Position numbers and translations under genes: made by a program. The notes below the pieces were generated by a model that worked only from the letters and a program-made list of their open reading frames with translations, searched no databases and was not told where the DNA came from. From Neocallimastix lanati (nom. inval.) (lineage: Eukaryota > Neocallimastigomycota > Neocallimastigomycetes > Neocallimastigales > Neocallimastigaceae), in assembly GCA_016946835.1 (NCBI GenBank), contig JACVTC010000005.1, positions 292,501-325,000 of the forward strand: a stretch of DNA of 32,500 bases. The letters run 5' to 3'. Below are positions 26,449 to 32,500 of this stretch, one piece after another. Numbering within the stretch: position 1 is the first letter of the stretch; the number at the start of each line of letters is the position of its first letter.

Positions 26449-27003
26449 GGGTGGATCCTGTTGATCTAGGAACTCGTATCATAACAACATATTTAAATTT
26501 TGGAGCTTTCCCCTTTTTGGTAGGTAAGGTTGTTTTATATTACCTAATAAGCTTTTTTCTGGCATAAAACCCTCTCGTACTCAAGACCTCATCTTACTTC
26601 AATAGAACTGTCTTAGGGATCAAGGGGAGGGGTTGTTACTAAGCGTTTTGGGAAATCCTTAAAAAATAAATTTGTTAGTAAATTTTGGTTTTTTAACACT
26701 TGGATTTGAACTTGGACTTGGACTTGGACGTGGGACTTTCTCTCACTGAAAATCTTATCTCTTCCCCTTGTTGTTAATGATTACCTAATATCTTTTCTAT
26801 ACCTTAAATCTTTTTTTTTTTTTCATTATACAAAAAAAAAAAAAAAAAAAAAAAAAGTCTGCAAGTTAGACATTTTTTTTTTCCTATTTGGAAGGTTCTT
26901 TCTATTGCCTCAGGGTGAAAAATTTTCGTAATTCCTCCTTCTTTTTTTTTTTTCTTTTCTTTCTCAATGGGTCAATGGGTAAAAACTTCGTTCCATCTGG
27001 TAC

Positions 27004-27034
<31 letters not shown>

Positions 27035-27120
27035 GTAGTTCCTTGTAAGAGGAATAGAAGAGTTGATAATAATAAAGAAAAAAAAAAAAAAAAAAACAAT
27101 ATTCAGATAAGATAATAAAT

Positions 27121-28495
27121 AAATGACATAATAACATGGAATCATTAGAACTATGTATATATTAATATTCGAATTAAATCATAATTAAAATAGAATAATT
27201 AAAATAGAATAATTGAAATTAATTGCAATAACAAAGATAGTGATTAAGTACTAACTACTAAACTCCTATAATATAAAAGGAAGGAAAATAATTTTCTTTC
27301 TGTAATAGAGGGGGGTGGGGACAATAATTGCATTAAAAAGAAGAATAATAATAAATAGAGAAAGATTTAAAGAAAACATTATTTAAATTTAATAATATTG
27401 TATCGGTATAACTTCACCGGTGATATTTTAAAAATATCAATATTATTAGTATTATAATTTTTTTTAAAAGATAAAATTTTTTTTTTTTTTCATTTTTTAT
27501 TATTTATTTATTTTTTAAATATAAATAAAAAGTATAAACAATCTTAATTCTCAATAACTACTTTTTTTTTTTTTCTGTTTGAAACTTATGGCTTTTTTTA
27601 AATTAAAACAAAATTAAATAAATAGTGAAGTAGTATAAAAAGAGTAAAATATTAATTAAAATATTAATAAAAATAAAATAAAATAATATAATATAAAATA
27701 AAATAAATAGTGAAGTAATATAAAATTTTTAAAGTATTAATAAAAAATAAAATAAAATAGAATAAAATAGAATAGAATAGAAAATAAAGAAATGAAATTC
27801 TATCCACACCCTACAATGGATTGTCCACGTTTTTATTTTTATTTTTTTTCTATATATATAATAAATAAAACCTTTTTTTTTTTTTAATTAATTTAAATAA
27901 TTAATATAAAATCCACTTTTTTATATACATATATATATATATTTATATATTTACATTAATAAAATAAAAAAATATATAAATATAATAAAATAAAATATAA
28001 ATAAAATAAAAAAAAATGTAAAATATAAAATATAAAAAATAAAAAGCATGTAAAAACAATTAATAATGAAAGTCATCGAATTAAAAAAGCCATTCCATAG
28101 AATGTGACAACTCTCCCATATAGAATATAATGGCAAAAATTTATAATTAATTTTTTTTTTTTTTTTAAAAGAGATGGATGGATGGATTACTGAGACAAAC
28201 TTAATTTTATTTCTTCATTTTTTTTTTTTCTTTTTTCTTTATTTTTTTTTTTTTTTAAAAAAAGAAAAATAAATATAAATATATAAATATAAATATTTAT
28301 AATTATAATTTATTATGATTCAATAATTTATTATTTATTAGTTATCATCATTATTCAATTATTCAATTATTCAGTTATAATTATGGAATTATGATTAATT
28401 TTTTTTTTTTTTTTTTTTTTTAGAAGAAGTAAAAAAAAAGGAAAATTTTATTCTCCACTTTTTACTAAATAAAGTAATAAATATATATATAAATA

Positions 28496-28529
<34 letters not shown>

Positions 28530-29822
28530 TAATTTTTAATTTTTAATTTTAATTTTTTTTTATTATAAAAGAAAATTCTCAAATAAAAAATAGAAATAGA
28601 AATGTAAATTAAATAGCCTCAAAGTGGATTTAATTAAATATCTCTTTTCATTACTTTAAAATAAAATAAATAAATAAAGAGATAAATAAATAAATAAATA
28701 AATAAATAACAAGATAAATAAATATAGAATTATATAAATGAATAAATGAATAAATAAACTGATAATAAATAAATAAATAAATAAATAAATAAAAAGATAA
28801 ATAAATATATATAAATATGATTATATATATATAAATATTTAATATACATTTTCCACCTATTTCATGCTAATATAAAATTTTATATTGGGAGAAATAGCCA
28901 TGATTAAAATTTCTATTTTTTATTTTTTTTTTTTTTCTTTTCTTTTAATTAAAAATTAAAAATTAAAAATTAAAAATTATAAATTAAAAATTAAAAATTA
29001 AAAATTATTTATTATACATTATAATAAATTAAAATAAATTATAATAAATTAAAATAAATATAAATAAAATTATTCTTTTTTAGAAATTCTAAATTTGTGA
29101 TCAAATTTTATTTTTTATTTTTATTTTTTTTTTTTTTCATTTTTTTGTTTTATACACTCATAAATTGGCTGTTTTCTTTCTTTCTTTCATTTCTTTTTTT
29201 TATTTCTTTTTATTTTTATTTTTTTAAGTTAATTTTTTATTATTTTACCTTTTTATAATTTACTATTTTGGATATATTAATAATTAAAATAAAAATAATT
29301 AAAATGAAAATAATAAAAATAAAAAGAAATAAAAATAAATAGAAATAATAAAAAATTAATTATAATTATGATAATGATATAATAATATTTAATGTCTGTG
29401 TAAAAAAAAAAAAAGAAAAAATTCCACAAATAATGTTCTAATTTATTTAAATGTAGTTAAAGAAATTCAATTATTATTAATCTGTATCAAATGAATATTT
29501 ATTTATATAATAATAATTAATTAATTAATTATATATTATTATTATTATTATTATACTCTATGTATTATAAAAAAAAAAAAAAAACATTGGTTGAAATCAA
29601 TGAAAGTAAAAAGAAAAAAGAGTGGAAGGTGGTGCAACTACTTTTTTTATTTATTTATTTATTTATTTATTGATTGATTGATTGATTTAACAATAAAAAT
29701 AATAATAAAAATGAAGGTCTGTTTGTTTTAAATTTTAATAAAATTTTTTATCGATAAATTTATTTATTATTATTATAGTTATTATAATTATTATTATTAT
29801 TATTAGTAGTATAATTATTATA

Positions 29823-29855
<33 letters not shown>

Positions 29856-30117
29856 TTAATAATATTATTATTATAAACCTTTTCATTTATTTAAACTAAA
29901 AAAAAAAAAAAAAGAAAAGAAAAGAAATTATTACATATTATAATAATAAAAACCGGATAAAAAAAAGAAAAGAAAGGATAAATAGAAATCGAAAAAGAAT
30001 ATTCCATGAAAAATTAAATTAAATAAAAATTATTAAAAAAAAAAAAGGATACCCTTTTTGTTTTTTTTTTAATAAAAACTAATATTATCAATAATAATAA
30101 AAAATGATACCTATTAT
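27121..30117. other. Gene-free AT-rich region with simple repeats
   Basis: No gene is supported. Features include a 'gaggggggtgggga' G run (27307-27320), (AAAT)n and (AATAA)n tracts at 27660-27790 and 28660-28800, a (GGAT)n-like patch at 28174-28187, (ATTAAAA)n at 28949-29004, and (TTA)n at 29530-29560 and 29828-29852. The apparent frame at 27951-28136 (minus) is low-complexity hydrophobic sequence. Confidence 0.6.
27391..27447. repeat. Nested inverted repeats (three-way-junction shape)
   Basis: The outer arms 'aataatattg' (27391-27400) and 'caatattatt' (27438-27447) enclose 'ggt...acc' around 27405-27418 and the palindrome 'gatattttaaaaatatc' (27422-27438). The segment 'tatcggtataacttcaccgg' is unusually mixed for the area. 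It could be a structured RNA or chance. Confidence 0.35.
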
Positions 30118-30370
30118 TCAATTATTTATTATTATTTATTATTTATTATTTATTATTTATTATTTATTATTTATTATTTATTATTTATAATTTATTATTT
30201 AATTATTTATTAATAAATACTCTTATTATTATTAAATTATTTATTATTTATTATTAATAAATACACTTATTATTTATTATTTATTATTTATTATTTAATT
30301 ATTTATTATTAATAAATACACTTATTATTTATTATTTATTATTTATTATTTAATTATTTATTATTAACTC
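30118..30370. repeat. (TTATTTA)n satellite with higher-order units
   Basis: Heptamer arrays are interrupted by 'taataaataca(c)' blocks starting at 30211, 30255 and 30310, so the heptamer is embedded in a 44-55 base higher-order repeat. The same 'taataaatac' block appears at the very end of the window after another heptamer array. Confidence 0.9.
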
Positions 30371-30455
30371 TTCATTAGTCGTTTATCAATCCTTCCATTT
30401 TTTAAAACCAGAAACAAAAAAATATTTAATATATATATATATTTTTTAATTTCTG

Positions 30456-30860
30456 ATGTGTATCACCCTTAGTTTCTTAGTTTCAGTCCTCCCTTTTCCT
30501 CTCAAGGGCTGGTTGGAATATTGAGGAGGAGGAGGAGGTCATTGTCACTGTCACTTTCACTTCGGTATGATGCTACCATTGGCATCGGTAGATCATGTTT
30601 TACCCTGATGGATGGCCTAACGGAGCATTCTAGCATTGGTCTTCTATAGGACACAGGTATAAAAGTTATTTACTGATAAATTTTCATATTTCATGGCACG
30701 GTTTTTTTTTATCATGGGGGGGGGAAAGGGAATCCTATAGAAAAAAAAAAGAATGAAAAAAAAAAAAAAAAAAAAAAAAAGAAAATTCTAAAATAATTAT
30801 CGTACCATCATCACCACCACCATCAACTGAAGACATGACCCTTCCAAAAAAAAAAAAAAT
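30456..30860. other. Second GC-richer island
   Basis: From 30456 to 30670, and again at 30800-30845, the sequence is mixed in composition. It includes (GAG)n at 30523-30538, 'tcactgtcactttcacttc', and an inverted pair 'ctacc...ggtag' within 30573-30592. It is open without ATG on the plus strand (about 70 codons) and also on the minus strand (about 55 codons); the two overlapping frames make coding doubtful. A 30-base A run (30751-30780) splits it. Texture resembles the 25.4-27.1 kb island, suggesting a common source. Confidence 0.5.
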
Positions 30861-30969
30861 TTTTTTTTCTTTTCTTTTATATTTTTGTAATATTATTTTT
30901 TATTTTATTTTTATTTTAAAAAATCTTTTAATTAAATTTAATTTAGATTAATTGAAATAAATTAATTAA

Positions 30970-30980
30970 TTAATAAATAA

Positions 30981-31051
<71 letters not shown>
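30970..31051. repeat. (AAAT)n array
   Basis: About 20 tetranucleotide units of AAAT, noncoding. Confidence 0.9.
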
Positions 31052-31052
<1 letters not shown>

Positions 31053-31165
31053 ACACAAATATTACAAATATTGAATAAAATAATTAATATTTTTATTTAT
31101 ATTAATATTTATTGATTTATCTCTCTATAATCTCTATATCTATCTTTATTTTAAGGCAGAGAGAT

Positions 31166-31400
31166 ACATAATAATAAATAATAAATAATAAATAATAAAT
31201 AATAAATAATGGAATAATAAATAATAAAATAAATAATAAATAATAAAATAAATAATAAAATAATTAAATAATAAATAATAAATAATAAATAATAAATAAT
31301 AAATAATAAATAATAAATAATAAATAATAAATAATAAATAATAAATAATAATAAATAATAAATAATAATAAATAATAAATAAGTGAATAAATAATAAAAA
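31166..31400. repeat. (AATAAAT)n satellite, reverse orientation
   Basis: The heptamer found at 13.8, 30.1 and 32.3 kb is present here as its reverse complement. With the arrays on either side it forms long inverted repeats. The minus-strand open frame through it (31146-31475) is an artefact of the 7-base period. Confidence 0.9.
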
Positions 31401-32299
31401 TAAGAAATTAATAAATAATAAATATAATAATAATAATAATAAGAAATTAATAAATAAAAAATAAAGTTGAATCACAAAAACAATAAATACTATAAGAAAT
31501 AAAAATTAATTATATTTTATTTATTTATTTATTTATCTATTATTTATTTATTTATTTATTATTTATTTATTTAATTTATATCAGTAAAAATATATAATAA
31601 AATTTTTATTATTAATTTAAATTTATGGCAAAAAAAACTAAATTAAAAAAAAAAAAAAAAAGAAAAAAAGAAAAAAGAAAAAAGAAAGAAGGAAGGAATG
31701 AACCAAATTCATATTTAATTTATTCTCTTTTCTGTATTCTTTTTTCTGTATTCTTTTTTTCTATTCTTTTTTATTATTATTATTATTATTATTTTTTTTT
31801 TTTTAGAAATAAAAATTAAGAAATAAAAATAGAAAAAAATTATAAAGGTTTTAGAAATTAATGAATGAATGAAAAGAAAATTTATATTATAAATTTTTAT
31901 TTTATTTTATTTTATTTTTTTCTTTATATGATTTTATTAATTTTGTATTTTTTTATTTTATTTCATTTTATTTTATGTTAATTTTTTTTTTCTGTATCGT
32001 TATTATTAGCATTATTAAACCTTTTCTTTTTCTTTCTTTTTATTTAATATATATATGTATATAAAATAAAAATAAAGCAAAAATTTAATATTTAATTATT
32101 CACTTTATAATTAGAAACTACTATATGTCTATTCTATTTAAAATTTTATTTTATTTTTTTTTTATTTTTATTTATTTTTTCTATATTCATTTTGAAAGTA
32201 GTGAAAAAATTTATATAATAAATTGTTTTTTTTTTTTTTTTATTATCATCCATATTTTTTATTTAGTTTTTTAATATTTTTTTTTATTATATTGATCTT
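31401..32299. other. Gene-free AT-rich region
   Basis: Contains (TTTA)n at 31515-31575, an AAG/AAAG-rich purine tract at 31639-31695, and poly-T segments. The plus frames at 31625-31819 and 32223-32480 are low-complexity (Lys-rich or Phe/Tyr-rich) and are not genes. Confidence 0.65.
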
Positions 32300-32304
32300 T
32301 TTTA

Positions 32305-32480
32305 ATATTATTTATTATTTATTATTTATTATTTATTATTCAATTATTTATTATTTATTATTTATTATTTATTATTTATTATTTATTATTTATTATTTAT
32401 TATTTATTATTTATTATTTATTATTTATTATTTATTATTTATTATTTATTATTTATTATTTATTATTTATTATTTATTAA
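32305..32480. repeat. (TTATTTA)n satellite at window end
   Basis: About 24 heptamer units in plus orientation, ending in the 'taataaatac' block that also punctuates the 30.2 kb array. It may continue past the window. Confidence 0.9.
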
Positions 32481-32500
32481 TAAATACTGTTTTTATTATT

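Larger units (their letters stand above)
25360..27120. other. GC-richer island with homopolymer interruptions, origin unknown
   Basis: Composition changes sharply here. Mixed-sequence blocks of 100-350 bases alternate with long pure A or T runs. It contains a 57-58 bp tandem repeat (25991-26160), (CCT)n at 26379-26395, (GTACT)n at 26418-26448 and a 'cttgga' hexamer repeat (26708-26730). Short frames are open on both strands at once (for example minus 25465-25365 and plus 25505-25600), which GC content alone can produce. The codons they imply are not the A/T-ending ones of the other genes here, so I do not call a gene. No rRNA motif is recognised. Possibilities are sequence derived from the ribosomal DNA palindrome spacer, a dead transposon, or foreign sequence. 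Confidence 0.55.

Noticed and set aside
26400-26760. rRNA gene fragment in the GC island
   Set aside because: Composition suggested rDNA, but I find none of the conserved 17S, 5.8S, 26S or 5S motifs; only a spacer origin remains possible.
26888-27115. Overlapping ORFs on both strands (also 26902-27099 minus)
   Set aside because: Both depend on A/T runs for poly-Lys or poly-Phe and read the same mixed segments; mutual overlap shows neither is convincing.
27951-28136. Hydrophobic minus ORF
   Set aside because: Phe/Ile/Tyr-rich low-complexity translation of AT repeats.
31146-31475. Minus ORF of 109 residues, apparently a membrane protein
   Set aside because: A heptamer satellite read as LLFIIYY repeats; the hydrophobicity is an artefact.
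32223-32480. Plus ORF of 85 residues
   Set aside because: Poly-Phe from a T run followed by the heptamer satellite.

Overview
The window reads as dictyostelid nuclear DNA, most probably Dictyostelium discoideum or a close relative. Base composition is extreme (only A/T over most intergenic stretches, with homopolymers and (TTTA)n, (TTA)n and (TTATTTA)n arrays). Codons are A/T-ending, introns are short, AT-only and GT-AG, and there are ankyrin and HECT families plus a compact eukaryotic tRNA-Pro. Species is inferred from these traits, not from a search.

Layout. 1-3.0 kb: intergenic, with several hairpin-forming inverted repeats. 3.07-5.26 kb (minus): an ankyrin-repeat gene of about 17 repeats that is open throughout except for one in-frame TAA. 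7.19-7.77 kb (minus): a frameshifted relic of an unidentified gene. 8.74-12.94 kb (minus): the best gene of the window, a ten-exon gene assembled here from its splice sites. It encodes about 830 residues with N-terminal ankyrin repeats and a C-terminal HECT ubiquitin-ligase domain, an architecture like HACE1. 13-17 kb: intergenic, with satellites, an 88-base imperfect hairpin and a GC-rich patch at 17.05 kb. 17.36-19.89 kb (minus): a decayed Ty1/copia-type retrotransposon with gag-like, integrase and reverse-transcriptase pieces in order, flanked by degenerate direct repeats that look like LTRs. 19.97-24.25 kb (minus): a family of one intact class I SAM methyltransferase, one full-length dead copy and one internally deleted miniature, part of it in a tandem segmental duplication. 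24.53-24.60 kb (minus): tRNA-Pro(AGG). 25.36-27.12 kb and 30.46-30.86 kb: two GC-richer islands of unknown origin. The rest, to 32.5 kb, is simple-sequence DNA.

Functionally the window holds two probably working protein genes (ankyrin-HECT E3 ligase and SAM methyltransferase), one tRNA gene and one ankyrin gene whose status hangs on a single base. All recognisable genes and relics lie on the minus strand. They do not form an obvious pathway; the region looks like a repeat-rich, gene-poor domain where gene families and transposons are decaying. I did not find a clearly new biological system. The strongest leads are the assembled ankyrin-HECT gene, the copia relic, the methyltransferase birth-and-death cluster and the two unexplained GC islands.
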